Assembly (NCBI GenBank): GCA_003562815.1
Contig: PWTO01000261.1
Coordinates: 1-42,392 of the forward strand
Source: Chromatiaceae bacterium
GTDB taxonomy: Bacteria; Pseudomonadota; Gammaproteobacteria; Chromatiales; Chromatiaceae
Direction of reading: 5' to 3'
Length of the DNA stretch: 42,392 nucleotides
Notes under the pieces: generated by a model
The model's input: only the letters and a program-made list of their open reading frames with translations
Database searches by the model: none
What the model was told of the DNA's origin: nothing
Shown: in pieces, positions 9,424-18,029 of the stretch
Layout: each line of letters opens with the position of its first letter
Numbering within the stretch: position 1 is the first letter of the stretch
Position numbers and translations under genes: made by a program

Positions 9424-9425
9424 CG

Positions 9426-9947
9426 CTAGAACGCCGGGTCCCAATCGACCAGCAGCCGGCCCGCCTCGAAATCGACCTCGAGCACGCATTGCCCCCAGAC
9501 GAAGGGCAGCAGACGCTCGCGCTCCCCACGCACCACCAAGACATCGTTGGCACCGGTCTCGATCAGGTGACTGACCTGCCCGAGCGCGACGCCCTCGCTG
9601 GTCTCGACCCGCAGCCCCTGCAGGTCGATCCAGTAGAATTCATCCGCCGAGGGCGGTGGCAGTTGATCGCGCCGAATCGCGATCGTCTTGCCGCTCAGCG
9701 CTCGCGCCCGATCGCGATCCTCATAGCCCTGCAACTGCGCCACCAGGCCCTTGCCATGGCGGCGCCAGGCGAGCACGCGATGCGCATCGCCATCGATCAG
9801 CCAGGGCGTGTAATGGAAGATGTTCTCGAGCGGGCTGGTCTCCGAAAAGACCTTCAGCCAGCCGCACACCCCATAGACACCGAGCAGACGACCAAGCACG
9901 ACCGTCTTGGGGACCGCACCGTTTGAGGCATCAGCGCCATCGCTCAT
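9426..9947 (-). CDS. rimM: Ribosome maturation factor RimM
   Basis: RimM assists maturation of the 30S head and binds S19. The 173-residue product has the N-terminal RimM barrel (VVLGRLLGVYGVCGWLKVFSETSP, LAWRRHGKGLVAQLQGYEDRDRARALSGKTI) and the C-terminal PRC-type barrel (FYWIDLQGLRVETSEGVALGQV, ANDVLVVRGERERLLPFV). Length and domain order are normal. About 12 divergent residues precede the first strand, so the exact start within MSDGADASNG is not certain. It is the second gene of the operon, 55 bp after rpsP. Confidence 0.97.
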   Translation of the reverse strand: MSDGADASNGAVPKTVVLGRLLGVYGVCGWLKVFSETSPLENIFHYTPWLIDGDAHRVLAWRRHGKGLVAQLQGYEDRDRARALSGKTIAIRRDQLPPPSADEFYWIDLQGLRVETSEGVALGQVSHLIETGANDVLVVRGERERLLPFVWGQCVLEVDFEAGRLLVDWDPAF

Positions 9948-10002
9948 GGGCCAGTTGCGAGCTTAGCGTCAGCAACGACAGAGGATGCGCGCGGGCGCGC
10001 CG

Positions 10003-10269
10003 TTAGGCGGCCACGGCGGCGTCGGCGTCCTTGGCGGCTTCCTTGAGCAGCTTGGTCACGCGCTCGGAGGGTTGCGCACCCTGCTCAAGCCAATGTTGGG
10101 CGCGCGCGCGATCGACGCGCAGGCGGCTCTCGGCACCGGTGGCGCAGGGATTGAAGAAGCCCAGACGCTCGATGCAGCCACCGTCCCGTGCCTTACGGAT
10201 GTCGGTGACGACGATCTGGTAGAACGGACGCTTCTTGGCGCCGCCGCGGGTGAGTCTAATCTTGACCAT
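10003..10269 (-). CDS. rpsP: 30S ribosomal protein S16
   Basis: S16 is needed for 30S assembly. The 88-residue product starts [23 protein letters not shown], the universal S16 start, and continues [14 protein letters not shown]. The frame stays open 65 codons upstream, but that sequence is not S16-like, so the start is ATG 10269. The C-terminal end is Ala/Asp-rich. It is the first gene of the rpsP-rimM-trmD-rplS operon; its promoter should lie between here and the RNase P RNA gene, but I see no convincing -10/-35 pair. Confidence 0.98.
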   Translation of the reverse strand: MVKIRLTRGGAKKRPFYQIVVTDIRKARDGGCIERLGFFNPCATGAESRLRVDRARAQHWLEQGAQPSERVTKLLKEAAKDADAAVAA

Positions 10270-10380
10270 CGCTATTGATCCAAATACTCGTTTCAGAGAA
10301 AAACATGCTGTGCAGGCAGGCGTAGGGACATCCGCCAAACGTAACACGCCATGATACCTGAGCCTATCCGCTCGGGAAAG

Positions 10381-10408
10381 AAAAAATCCGCAGCGTCGCC
10401 GCCAGCGG
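10381..10408 (-). terminator. rnpB terminator
   Basis: On the minus strand a hairpin (outer arms CCGC/GCGG, inner GCG/CGC, GCGA loop, small bulges) is followed directly by a T-run (A-run at 10381-10386 on the plus strand). It starts a few bases after the RNase P RNA 3' end, as expected of an intrinsic terminator. Confidence 0.6.
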
Positions 10409-10417
10409 GCGTAGAAA

Positions 10418-10788
10418 GGGGGAGTCGGCCTGTAAGCCGGGTTCTGTCGTGGACAGTCATTCATCTGGGACGCGGGTCACCCCGCGCCTCAAGCGACCTA
10501 CCCGGGAACGCATGCGGGCCGCATGTCGCGGCCGAGGCCGCTGGCTCCCCTATTTGGTCTTGCTCCGGGTGGGGTTTACCCTGCCGTCGCGTGTTGCCAC
10601 CGACGCGGTGCGCTCTTACCGCACCTTTTCACCCTTACCGCCCGCTCGCGCGGGGTTGGCGGTTTGTTTTCTGCGGCACTGTCCGTAGGCTCTCGCCCCC
10701 CAGGCGTTACCTGGCACCCTGCCCGATGGAGCCCGGACTTTCCTCCGCCTGACGCGAACGCCAAGCCGCGACTGTCCGGCCAACTCCC
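10418..10788 (-). ncRNA. rnpB: RNase P RNA (class A)
   Basis: This is the catalytic RNA that cuts tRNA 5' leaders. On the minus strand the 5' end GGGAGTTGGCC (from 10788) pairs with the 3' end GGCCGACTCCC (to about 10418) to form helix P1 with one G-U pair. The conserved core GGAGGAAAGTCCGGGCTCC lies at about 10730-10746, and ACAGTGCCGCAGAAAACAAACCGCC at about 10655-10684, followed by AAGGGTGAAAAGGTGCGGTAAGAGCGCACCG. The tRNA CCA-binding region GGGTGACCCGC with AACCCGG is present near the 3' end. The length of about 370 nt fits class A. Its position just after rsmI on the same strand recurs in Gammaproteobacteria. Ends are placed from P1 to within a few bases. Confidence 0.95.
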
Positions 10789-10888
10789 GGCTGCTAGTCT
10801 AGCGCCTCGCGGCCAGTCTGGCCATGGCGCCGAGGCATGCCCGCATCCTGCTCCCAGGCATTCGCCCTGACTCGCGGACCTGAAGGCA

Positions 10889-11791
10889 TCATGGTTGCTG
10901 GGCCCGATCGCGCGCCGCCAAGGCCGCTTGATACAATTGATTGCGCGCGCCGCCGGTGATGGCTGCGGCGAGCGCTGCGGCCTGCTTCAACGGCAGCTCG
11001 GCGGCCAAGAGTCCGAGCACGCGCCGTTGCTCGGCGCGCTCGCGTTCATCGTCGCCGCGCGGATCGCCCTCGATCATGATCACCAACTCGCCCAGCTGCT
11101 GCTCGGGATTTGCGGCCACCTGCTCGGCGAGCTTATCGAGGCGATCGACGAGAAAGGTCTCGAAGCGCTTGGTCAGCTCGCGCGCGACCACGGCGCGCCG
11201 TTCTGCGCCCAAGCCCTTGGCGAGATCGGCGAGGGTCGCCGCCGCGCGGCGGGCGCTCTCGTAACAAATCAGCGTGCCCGGCTCCTTGGCGATGTCTTGG
11301 CACCACGCCAGCCGCTGAGGGCTGGTGCGCGGCGGGAAGCCCACAAACAGGAAACGGTCGCTCGGCAATCCAGCCGCCGACAGGGCGCAGATCGCCGCGC
11401 AGGGCCCCGGGATCGGCTCAACGCGAAGACCTTGCTCCCGCGCCGCGCGCACCAGTAAGAACCCAGGATCGCTGATCAGCGGCGTGCCTGCATCGCTGAT
11501 CAGCGCCACTGACTCGCCGGCTTGCAGGCGCGCGAGCAGACGCGGGGCCACCTGATCCTCGTTGTGCTCGTGATAGGACAACAGCTCGCCCGCGATCCCG
11601 AAGGCCGCGAGCAGGGGGCGGCTGTGCCGGGTGTCTTCGCAGGCGATGACATCGACCTCGGCCAGCACCGTTTGGGCTCGCAGGCTGAGATCCTCGCGAT
11701 TGCCGATTGGTGTCGCCACCACGTATAGTATTCCAGCCAAATCATCCCCCCGACCGATTGGTCTCGTTGTTATCGTCTGACACGCGTGCAT
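10889..11791 (-). CDS. rsmI: 16S rRNA (cytidine-2'-O)-methyltransferase RsmI
   Basis: RsmI 2'-O-methylates C1402 in the decoding centre of 16S rRNA. The 300-residue product has the tetrapyrrole methylase fold: LYVVATPIGNREDLSLRA near the N-terminus, DVIACEDTRHSRPLL, SYHEHNEDQ, ALISDAGTPLISDPG, PIPGPCAAICALSAAGLPSDRFLFVGF and ARELTKRFET. The frame is open further upstream, but family proteins begin only 5-20 residues before LYVVATPIGN, so ATG 11791 is the likely start. It is divergent from the lipoprotein gene at 11882; the promoters of both must fit in the 90-bp gap. Confidence 0.96.
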   Translation of the reverse strand: MHACQTITTRPIGRGDDLAGILYVVATPIGNREDLSLRAQTVLAEVDVIACEDTRHSRPLLAAFGIAGELLSYHEHNEDQVAPRLLARLQAGESVALISDAGTPLISDPGFLLVRAAREQGLRVEPIPGPCAAICALSAAGLPSDRFLFVGFPPRTSPQRLAWCQDIAKEPGTLICYESARRAAATLADLAKGLGAERRAVVARELTKRFETFLVDRLDKLAEQVAANPEQQLGELVIMIEGDPRGDDERERAEQRRVLGLLAAELPLKQAAALAAAITGGARNQLYQAALAARDRAQQP

Positions 11792-11881
11792 GATGCCTGC
11801 ACAACACGTTCCCCTCCTAGGGGGCCTGGAGAGACCAGGCGGGGAAGCCTGGACACTCGACCCAAGCAACAGGAGATGCTG

Positions 11882-12586
11882 GTGTCCTTATCAAGAGTCG
11901 CCCTTCTTGCCATTGTCATTGCAATCGGCCTTGCCCTCAGCGGTTGCTTCTACACCAACGCCGCCCAGGTGCCGATGGCGAAAACCTATCCCTACACCGA
12001 GCAGCAGCGCATGCAGGCGGCTCACCATTGGCAGGTGCTTGCCGAACATGAGGCCAAGGGTATCCTGCAGCAGCACCATCTGCGCGCGACACCGCTGTAC
12101 CTGCCGCAGCGCCAGGATCACGCCAGCGGCGAGTTCGCGCGCGGTTATCGCGCCCTGCTCACCAGCGAGCTGGTCTCCGGGGGCGCCATCGTCAAGAAGC
12201 GGCCAGCAGGCGCCGTCACCGTCGATTTCGACGTCGAGGTGGTCAACCACTCCGGTCGCGGCTTCATTCGCCCCTACCCCGGGGTGATGACCTTAGCCGC
12301 CTTCGCCACGGGCGTCTCCGTGCTGGTGGCGCCATCCAGCAATGCGGGACTGGCCTTGATACCGCCGGTCGCGATGTCGGATGTCACCAGTGGTAGCTGG
12401 ACCGCTGTGGGTAATGAGGAGATCATCATTACCACCGAGATCACGGATAACGAACGCGTCCTCTATTCCTCGTCCAACATCTACTACATCAACCAGGGCG
12501 ATCGCCGACACTATGCGCCCCACCGGGTTCCCCAGCCACCGAGACCGCCACCGGTGCCACGGGTGGCCTTGGATAACCAGTGGTAA
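11882..12586 (+). CDS. Outer-membrane lipoprotein of unknown function
   Basis: I do not recognise this family. The product has a lipoprotein signal: a hydrophobic stretch ALLAIVIAIGLA followed by lipobox LSGC. The start is probably GTG 11882, because AGGAG (11871-11875) sits 6 nt before it but directly abuts the alternative ATG at 11876. The mature part of about 210 residues has no obvious catalytic motif. It contains a hydrophobic segment around VMTLAAFATGVSVLVA, a Tyr/Ser-rich stretch and a Pro-rich end (PQPPRPPPVP). It lies 10 bp before the FlgO-like gene and probably forms an operon with it. It could be a partner in an envelope assembly; the role is unknown. Confidence 0.75.
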   Translation: MSLSRVALLAIVIAIGLALSGCFYTNAAQVPMAKTYPYTEQQRMQAAHHWQVLAEHEAKGILQQHHLRATPLYLPQRQDHASGEFARGYRALLTSELVSGGAIVKKRPAGAVTVDFDVEVVNHSGRGFIRPYPGVMTLAAFATGVSVLVAPSSNAGLALIPPVAMSDVTSGSWTAVGNEEIIITTEITDNERVLYSSSNIYYINQGDRRHYAPHRVPQPPRPPPVPRVALDNQW

Positions 12587-12596
12587 GGATCCCGCG

Positions 12597-13199
12597 ATGA
12601 GCCCATCATCCTTCTTCACCTGCAGTGGCCGGCAATCCTGGCTTCGCCTATTGCCCATCCTCTTCAGTGTGCTGTTGGCCGGATGCTTCCCGGCTGCGAG
12701 CGCGCCTTATAGCAGTTATACGCAGCCCGATGCGTCGGCCAACCTCTCCGTCGAGATCGCCGCCGCCGCCAGACGCTTACTCAGCGTCAACCCGCAACTG
12801 CGGCAATACGATCCCATGATCGCGGCTACCTTCGTCGACATCAATGACCTGCGCACTTCCTCGACCTTCGGCCGCATCAGCTCCGAGCTCTTCGCCTCGG
12901 CCCTGTCTCAGGCGGGCGTTCGCATGCGCGAGGTGAAGATGCGCGAGAGCCTGTTCATAGAGGAGCGGCTCGGCGAGCTGATGTTGTCGCGCGATGTCAA
13001 GCGCCTCAAGGAGGCCTATTCCGCCAACTCGATCCTGCTGGGAACCTATGCGCAGGGCCAAAACCGGGTCTACGTCAGCGCGCGGGTGGTTCGCACCCGC
13101 GACGCCGTGGTGTTGGCGACGGCGGACTTCAGCCTGCCCCTGGACAATCATCTGCGCTCGATGCTCAATCAAGGCGCCTGGGGCCCTTGGTTGCGATAA
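12597..13199 (+). CDS. FlgO-domain lipoprotein
   Basis: The 200-residue product has a signal peptide with lipobox LAGC (LLPILFSVLLAGCF) and then a FlgO-type domain: ATFVDINDLRTSSTFGRISSELFASALSQAG, followed by VREVKMRESLF-like and VYVSARVVRTRDAVVLATADFSLP segments. In Vibrio, FlgO is an outer-membrane lipoprotein needed for flagellar stability, but the fold also resembles LpoB/CsgG-type domains found in non-flagellar lipoproteins. No flagellar gene is visible in the window, so a general envelope role is equally possible. It follows the unknown lipoprotein by 10 bp and precedes lpoA by 27 bp. Confidence 0.85.
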   Translation: MSPSSFFTCSGRQSWLRLLPILFSVLLAGCFPAASAPYSSYTQPDASANLSVEIAAAARRLLSVNPQLRQYDPMIAATFVDINDLRTSSTFGRISSELFASALSQAGVRMREVKMRESLFIEERLGELMLSRDVKRLKEAYSANSILLGTYAQGQNRVYVSARVVRTRDAVVLATADFSLPLDNHLRSMLNQGAWGPWLR

Positions 13200-13226
13200 A
13201 TCTTCTTCCCCGACGATGCGCTCTCA

Positions 13227-15065
13227 ATGATTCGCCAAGGCCGCTCGAACGTCCAAGCAGACACTAAGCGCCGTGGCGCGCGACGCACCGCCTTGGCGTT
13301 GCTCATCGGAGCTGGCCTGATGGCTAGCTGTGCCATCGATTCGGCCCGAGACACCGAGCGTTTACTCGACACCTTGCCGCCAAATGCACTCGCCGAAGCG
13401 CGCCGGCTGGAGCGCGAAGGCCAACCCAACGCGGCGGCCGATGCCTATCTCGCACTCGCCGAGACCACACCCGCGCCCGCGCGCCAACAGCTGCAAATCG
13501 AAGCCGCCAAAGCACGGCTTCAGGCCGGGGATGGGCATCGCGCAAGCCGCATCCTGCTGGAGCTGGATCAAGCCGCATTGACCGCATCGCAACGCCAGCG
13601 CGCCCTGCTGCTGCAGGCCGATGTGGCGCTGAGTCGCGGACGCGCGGCCGAGGCGATCGGCGCCCTCGATCGCGTCGATCGAGGCGCGCTGCCGACGCGC
13701 TTGAAAACGCACTCCCTCGGCTCCCTCGCGACCGCCTACCGGCTGAGCAACCAGCCGCTGCGCGCAGCCGAGCAACTCGATCGGCTCGATCGGCTGCTCG
13801 ACACCGCCGCTGCGCGCCTGGACAACCAGGTCTCGCTGCTCTTCACCCTGACCAGCCTGCATCAGGCCAGCCTCGCACAGGCCGCAGACACCACCACCGG
13901 GCGCCTGCGCGGCTGGGTCGAACTGGCGCAATTGCTCGCCGGCAAGAGCACGCCCTCGCCGGCGCTGGATGCACGCCTGCGCGATTGGCGCCGGCGTACA
14001 CCGAATCATCCCGCCCTGGCCAGGCTCGAGGACACCTACTTCGCGCGTCTCGCGGGCGGCTATGCCCCCGGCGCCAAGGCGCTCGTTCTCCTCCCAACGG
14101 GCGGACACTTCGGCGCCGCCGGCACCGTCCTCAGGGAGGGCATCATGGCCGCCTACGCTGCCGATCGCAGCGAAACCCGGCCAGCGCTGAGCTTCCGGGC
14201 GGACGGGGTTGCGCTGTCTTCGCGCGACGACCTCGCCGGTGCCAACCTGGTGATCGGGCCCGTGCAACAAGCCTCCGTGACCGCGCTGGCTCGCCAAGGC
14301 CCGCAGCCCGTGCCCACGCTGGCCCTCAACCGTGTCAGCGGCGCCACGACTGCGAATCTGTTCCAATTCTCGCTCGCTCCGGAAGACGAGGCCGCGAACG
14401 CCGCCAATTACGCCTTCACGGCCGGGCTCAAACGTGCGGCACTCGTCTATCCGCAGAGCGCTTGGGGCACACGCATGGCGGATGCGTTCCGCAGCCAATG
14501 GCGGGCGTTGGGCGGCACCCTCAGCGCACAGCCGAGCTATGGCTCGGTCAGCGAAGCCGCCAACGCCGTGGCGCACAGCGATGCACAGGTGGTGCTCTTG
14601 GTGGCGACGACGCAGAACGTCGCCGCGCTCTGGGAGGCCTTGCGGTTCACCGGGGTCGCGATCCCGGTCATCGCCACTTCGCATGTCTACGACGGCACCT
14701 TCAACCCAACCCAGCACCTGGGCTTGGCGGGGCTGTACTTCGTCGATATCCCCTGGCTGCTCGACCAGCAACGCGCCGATCGACTCTCGCGTCAGGCCCT
14801 GCGCGGAACCTTGAGCAACGTCAGCGGTCCCCTTGCCAGACTCTATGCGATGGGCATCGACGCCTATCGGCTCGCCCCGCGCATCGCCGAGATGGGTCAG
14901 CAGCCGGGAAGCTTCTTTGCCGGCGAGACCGGCGGGCTGAGTGTCGACTCGCGCGGCCAGGTGCGACGCCAGCTCACGCTGGCCCGTTTCACCCCCTCGG
15001 GGGTGATCGCGCCGGCGGGCATCCGTGGCGCTGCGCCTCCAGTCAGCGGTGCCAGCCACCCGTGA
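13227..15065 (+). CDS. lpoA: Penicillin-binding protein activator LpoA
   Basis: LpoA is an outer-membrane lipoprotein that reaches through the periplasm to stimulate the transpeptidase activity of PBP1A. The 612-residue product has an N-terminal signal with lipobox MASC (GAGLMASC). A helical TPR-like half follows (about residues 50-280, repeated LxxA patterns). A periplasmic-binding-protein-like half begins near ALVLLPTGGHFGAAG and continues with LALNRV, ALVYPQSAWGTRMADAF, VIATSHVYDG and YFVDIPWLLD. The length is within the family range (E. coli 678, Haemophilus 575). The rsmI-lpoA-yraN-dolP neighbourhood matches other Gammaproteobacteria, apart from the two extra lipoprotein genes before it. 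Confidence 0.95.
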   Translation: MIRQGRSNVQADTKRRGARRTALALLIGAGLMASCAIDSARDTERLLDTLPPNALAEARRLEREGQPNAAADAYLALAETTPAPARQQLQIEAAKARLQAGDGHRASRILLELDQAALTASQRQRALLLQADVALSRGRAAEAIGALDRVDRGALPTRLKTHSLGSLATAYRLSNQPLRAAEQLDRLDRLLDTAAARLDNQVSLLFTLTSLHQASLAQAADTTTGRLRGWVELAQLLAGKSTPSPALDARLRDWRRRTPNHPALARLEDTYFARLAGGYAPGAKALVLLPTGGHFGAAGTVLREGIMAAYAADRSETRPALSFRADGVALSSRDDLAGANLVIGPVQQASVTALARQGPQPVPTLALNRVSGATTANLFQFSLAPEDEAANAANYAFTAGLKRAALVYPQSAWGTRMADAFRSQWRALGGTLSAQPSYGSVSEAANAVAHSDAQVVLLVATTQNVAALWEALRFTGVAIPVIATSHVYDGTFNPTQHLGLAGLYFVDIPWLLDQQRADRLSRQALRGTLSNVSGPLARLYAMGIDAYRLAPRIAEMGQQPGSFFAGETGGLSVDSRGQVRRQLTLARFTPSGVIAPAGIRGAAPPVSGASHP

Positions 15066-15112
15066 TGTAGCGCGCGCGGTGTCTCATCAGCAAGCACGGC
15101 AAGGAGTCGATT

Positions 15113-15481
15113 TTGACCACCAAGGCAACGCCCTGGCGTAAACAACTCGGTGACAGCAACGAGCGCCAAGCGCGCGACTACCTGGAACACCAAGGGCTAC
15201 AGCATATCGCCAGCAATGTGCGCTGCAAACGCGGCGAGCTGGATCTGGTGATGCGCGATGGCGACACCTTGGTCTTCATCGAGGTCCGATTTCGCGCCTC
15301 GGCACGCTTTGGCGGTGCCGCCGCGAGCATTGATGCGCGCAAACAGGCGCGTCTCAGCGCGGCGGCGGCCTATTATCTGCAGCGCCATCCCTGCGCACTC
15401 CCCTGCCGTTTCGATGTCGTCGCCATCGATGGCGCTGGCGCCCTCACCTGGATTCGTCATGCCTTTGCCGCCCATGCCTAA
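15113..15481 (+). CDS. yraN: YraN family protein (UPF0102)
   Basis: YraN proteins resemble Holliday-junction-resolvase-type nuclease folds; their role is not settled. The 122-residue product has the family core RQARDYLEHQGLQHIASNVRCKRGELDLVMRDGDTLVFIEVRFR, where the E-x-D and ExK/ExR positions look like a PD-(D/E)xK nuclease site. The start is TTG 15113, with AAGGAG (15101-15106) 6 nt upstream; no ATG lies near the conserved N-terminus. It is downstream of lpoA as in E. coli. The last codons overlap the BON lipoprotein gene. Confidence 0.93.
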   Translation: MTTKATPWRKQLGDSNERQARDYLEHQGLQHIASNVRCKRGELDLVMRDGDTLVFIEVRFRASARFGGAAASIDARKQARLSAAAAYYLQRHPCALPCRFDVVAIDGAGALTWIRHAFAAHA

Positions 15482-16076
15482 CACCGTCACGGTCGCGCTC
15501 ATCGCCATCGCCATCGGCCTTGCACCCTGTCTCCAGGGCTGCGCCCCCGCCACCGTGGTCGGAACCGCCTATGGCGCCTCGGTGATTCATGATCGCCGCT
15601 CGGCGAGCACTGTCCTCGATGACGAGATGATCGAGATCAGGGCCAAACATCGCTTCTTCCAGAGCCCCGAGATCAGGCGCGCAAGCCGCATTGCCATCAC
15701 CAGCTACAACTACCGAGTGCTGCTCACCGGTCAGGCCGACAGCGCCGAGATCAGCCAGCAATTCGCCGAGGCCGTCAGCCGCTTGCCGAAGGTCGAGCAG
15801 ATTTATAACGAAGTCCAGATTAGGCCATCGATCTCGCTCGCACAGAGGAGCCAGGACGCGCTGATCACCTCGCGGGCCAAGCTCGCCATCGGCGGTGGGC
15901 GCGGCATCGAGGGCTTCGATGCGACCCGCGTCAAGGTCGTGACCGAGGACGGCGTGGTATTTCTGATGGGCCTGCTCACGCGCAAGGAGGCCGATACGAC
16001 CACCGAGATCGTGCGCCGGCTGCCCGGCGTCGAGCGCGTGGTGAGGATGTTCGAGTACATTGATGCCTCTCGCTGA
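15474..16076 (+). CDS. dolP: DolP-like BON-domain lipoprotein
   Basis: DolP (YraP) is an outer-membrane lipoprotein with two BON domains that binds anionic phospholipid and supports envelope integrity. The 200-residue product has a signal with lipobox LQGC (GLAPCLQGCAP). A first BON domain follows (EIRAKHRFFQSPEIRRASRIAITSYNYRVLLTGQADSAE), then a second (ALITSRAKLAI, VKVVTEDGVVFLMGLLTRKEAD, LPGVERVVRMFEY). ATG 15474 overlaps the yraN stop by 8 bp; ATG 15459, five codons earlier, is an alternative. In E. coli diaA lies between yraN and dolP; it is absent here. Confidence 0.92.
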   Translation: MPNTVTVALIAIAIGLAPCLQGCAPATVVGTAYGASVIHDRRSASTVLDDEMIEIRAKHRFFQSPEIRRASRIAITSYNYRVLLTGQADSAEISQQFAEAVSRLPKVEQIYNEVQIRPSISLAQRSQDALITSRAKLAIGGGRGIEGFDATRVKVVTEDGVVFLMGLLTRKEADTTTEIVRRLPGVERVVRMFEYIDASR

Positions 16077-17469
16077 GCGCATCGCCCAAGCCCTAGTCGC
16101 CATCGTCGGCGCCGACGCCCTGCTCGTCGACCCCGCCGATTGCTGGCCCTATGGCTACGACAACAGTCGCCGGCAACGTCTGCCCGCAGCGGTCGTCTTC
16201 GTCACCCACGCGGCGCAGGTCCAGGCCATCGTCCAGCTCGCGCATCGGCAGGGCGTGCCGGTGACCGCGCGCGGGCTCGGCACCGGCACCACCGGCGCCA
16301 CGGTGCCTGAGCGCAACGGCATCGTCATCGCCTTCGAGCGCATGAACCGCATCCTGCGCATCGACCCGGCCAATCGACTGGCGGTGGTCGAACCCGGCGT
16401 CGTCAACGAGGATCTGCAGCGCGCGCTCGCCGAGCATGGCTTCTTCTGGCCACCCGATCCGACCAGCGCTGCGGTCTGCACCATTGGCGGCAACCTGGCC
16501 TACAACTCGGCCGGGCCGAAAGCCGTGAAGTACGGCACCCCACGCGAGAACACCCTGGGCCTTGCTGCGGTGACCGGCACTGGACAGCTCATCCGCACCG
16601 GCGTGCTCACCACCAAGGGCGTGGTCGGCTACGACCTGACCCGACTCATCATCGGCTCCGAGGGCACGCTGGCGCTGATCACCGAGGCGACCCTGAAGCT
16701 CACCCCGCTCGCCGAGGCCAAGCAGACCTTGCGCGCGACCTATCGGGATATCCATGCGGCGGCCGATGCGGTGGCCGCGATCATGGCGCAGCCGATCACG
16801 CCCTGCGCGCTCGAGTTCATGGACGCCGCCGCGATCGCGATGGTGCGCCAGTTCTCGGACCTTGGGGTGAGCGCCGAGACCGGCGCGCTGCTGATGATCG
16901 AGATCGACGGTCCCGCCGAGTGCGTCTCGGGTATCGCCGACGCGGTGGCCGCCGCTGCCCGTAACCCCGGTTTGCTCGACCTCAGCGTCGCGCGGGAGCG
17001 CGAGCAGATCGCCGCGCTCTGGCGCACGCGCAAAGCGTTGTCGCCGGCGCTGCGGCATGTGGCGCCGAAAAAGATCAACGAAGATGTCGTGGTGCCGGTG
17101 TCGCGCATCGCGCCGTTCATCGATGGCTTAGAGCGGCTCGCGCGCGAGCATTGCATTCGCATCGTCAACTTCGGTCACGCCGGCAACGGCAACATCCATG
17201 TCAACCTGCTCGTCAACCCGGACGATGCCGACGAGATGGCGCGCGCGGCACGGTGCCTGGAGGGGGTCTTCGATCTCGTGGTCGCGCTGGGCGGCACCCT
17301 TTCCGGCGAGCACGGCGTGGGGCTCGAGAAGCGCGACTTCGTCGCCCGCGAGATCGACCCGCCGGCGCTCGCCCTGATGCGCGCGATCAAGGCCCAGTTC
17401 GATCCGAGCGGCATCCTGAATCCGGGCAAGGGGCTACCGCCGCAGGTCAGCGACTCGCCAGCGCCCTGA
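16063..17469 (+). CDS. FAD-linked oxidase, GlcD / D-lactate dehydrogenase type
   Basis: This 468-residue flavoprotein oxidises a 2-hydroxy acid such as glycolate or D-lactate; the exact substrate cannot be read from sequence. The N-terminal FAD_binding_4 domain has VTARGLGTGTTGATVP and DPTSAAVCTIGGNLAYNSAGPKAVKYG, and LIIGSEGTLALITEATLKL closes it. The C-terminal FAD-oxidase domain has NFGHAGNGNIHVNLL and GGTLSGEHGVGLEKRDF, the flavin- and substrate-binding region. No GlcE or GlcF subunit gene follows, so it may act alone like a Dld-type enzyme. It overlaps dolP by 14 bp. Glycolate oxidation would fit a Calvin-cycle phototroph handling phosphoglycolate, but that is inference. Confidence 0.9.
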   Translation: MPLAERIAQALVAIVGADALLVDPADCWPYGYDNSRRQRLPAAVVFVTHAAQVQAIVQLAHRQGVPVTARGLGTGTTGATVPERNGIVIAFERMNRILRIDPANRLAVVEPGVVNEDLQRALAEHGFFWPPDPTSAAVCTIGGNLAYNSAGPKAVKYGTPRENTLGLAAVTGTGQLIRTGVLTTKGVVGYDLTRLIIGSEGTLALITEATLKLTPLAEAKQTLRATYRDIHAAADAVAAIMAQPITPCALEFMDAAAIAMVRQFSDLGVSAETGALLMIEIDGPAECVSGIADAVAAAARNPGLLDLSVAREREQIAALWRTRKALSPALRHVAPKKINEDVVVPVSRIAPFIDGLERLAREHCIRIVNFGHAGNGNIHVNLLVNPDDADEMARAARCLEGVFDLVVALGGTLSGEHGVGLEKRDFVAREIDPPALALMRAIKAQFDPSGILNPGKGLPPQVSDSPAP

Positions 17470-17477
17470 CGATCCAC

Positions 17478-18029
17478 CTATCGCCGCCGCTGGCGAAGAT
17501 AGCCGCGACTGCCTTGATGGGCTTGCGGTGGCACCAGATCCAGTACTGGCACGCCGTCTGGATAGAGCAAGGGTGCCAATTCTTGCAATGCGCGCTCATA
17601 GACACGGCGTTTGAAATAGACCACGTCCTGCACCGGATACCAATAGCGCACCCAGCGCCAGGCATCGAACTCGGGCTTCTCGCTGCGATCCAGGCAGAAA
17701 TCCCCCTCGCCGCACTGAATCCGCAACATGTACCAGACTTGCTTCTGCCCGATACAGATCGGACCGCAGTGGCGGCGGATGAAGCGCTTGGGCAAGCGGT
17801 AGCGCAGCCAACCGCGCGTGCAACCGAGCACTTGGACCTGCCCTGGCAGCAGGCCAACCTCCTCCTCCAATTCCCGATACATCGCCTCGAGCGGGGTCTC
17901 GTCGGACTTGATCCCCCCCTGCGGGAATTGCCACGCATTCTGCCCGACGCGCCGTCCCCAGAAGAGACGCCGCTCCGTGTTGCTCAAGATGATGCCGACG
18001 TTTGGCCGGAAACCGTCCCCGTCGATCAA
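17478..18029 (-). CDS. rppH: RNA pyrophosphohydrolase
   Basis: RppH removes pyrophosphate from 5'-triphosphate mRNA and so starts 5'-dependent decay. The 183-residue product contains the Nudix box [23 protein letters not shown], preceded by [12 protein letters not shown] and followed by [13 protein letters not shown]. Family members start [15 protein letters not shown], so I place the start at TTG 18029 (LIDGDG). AAGG lies 9 nt before it. An in-frame ATG at 18068 would add 13 residues not found in the family. It converges on the GlcD-like gene with 8 bp between them and is divergent from the HAD gene. Confidence 0.95.
   Translation of the reverse strand: MIDGDGFRPNVGIILSNTERRLFWGRRVGQNAWQFPQGGIKSDETPLEAMYRELEEEVGLLPGQVQVLGCTRGWLRYRLPKRFIRRHCGPICIGQKQVWYMLRIQCGEGDFCLDRSEKPEFDAWRWVRYWYPVQDVVYFKRRVYERALQELAPLLYPDGVPVLDLVPPQAHQGSRGYLRQRRR

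Noticed and set aside
13362-15059. 565-residue frame antisense to lpoA
   Set aside because: It coincides with lpoA almost end to end, as expected of third-position GC bias, and has no independent signal or ribosome site.
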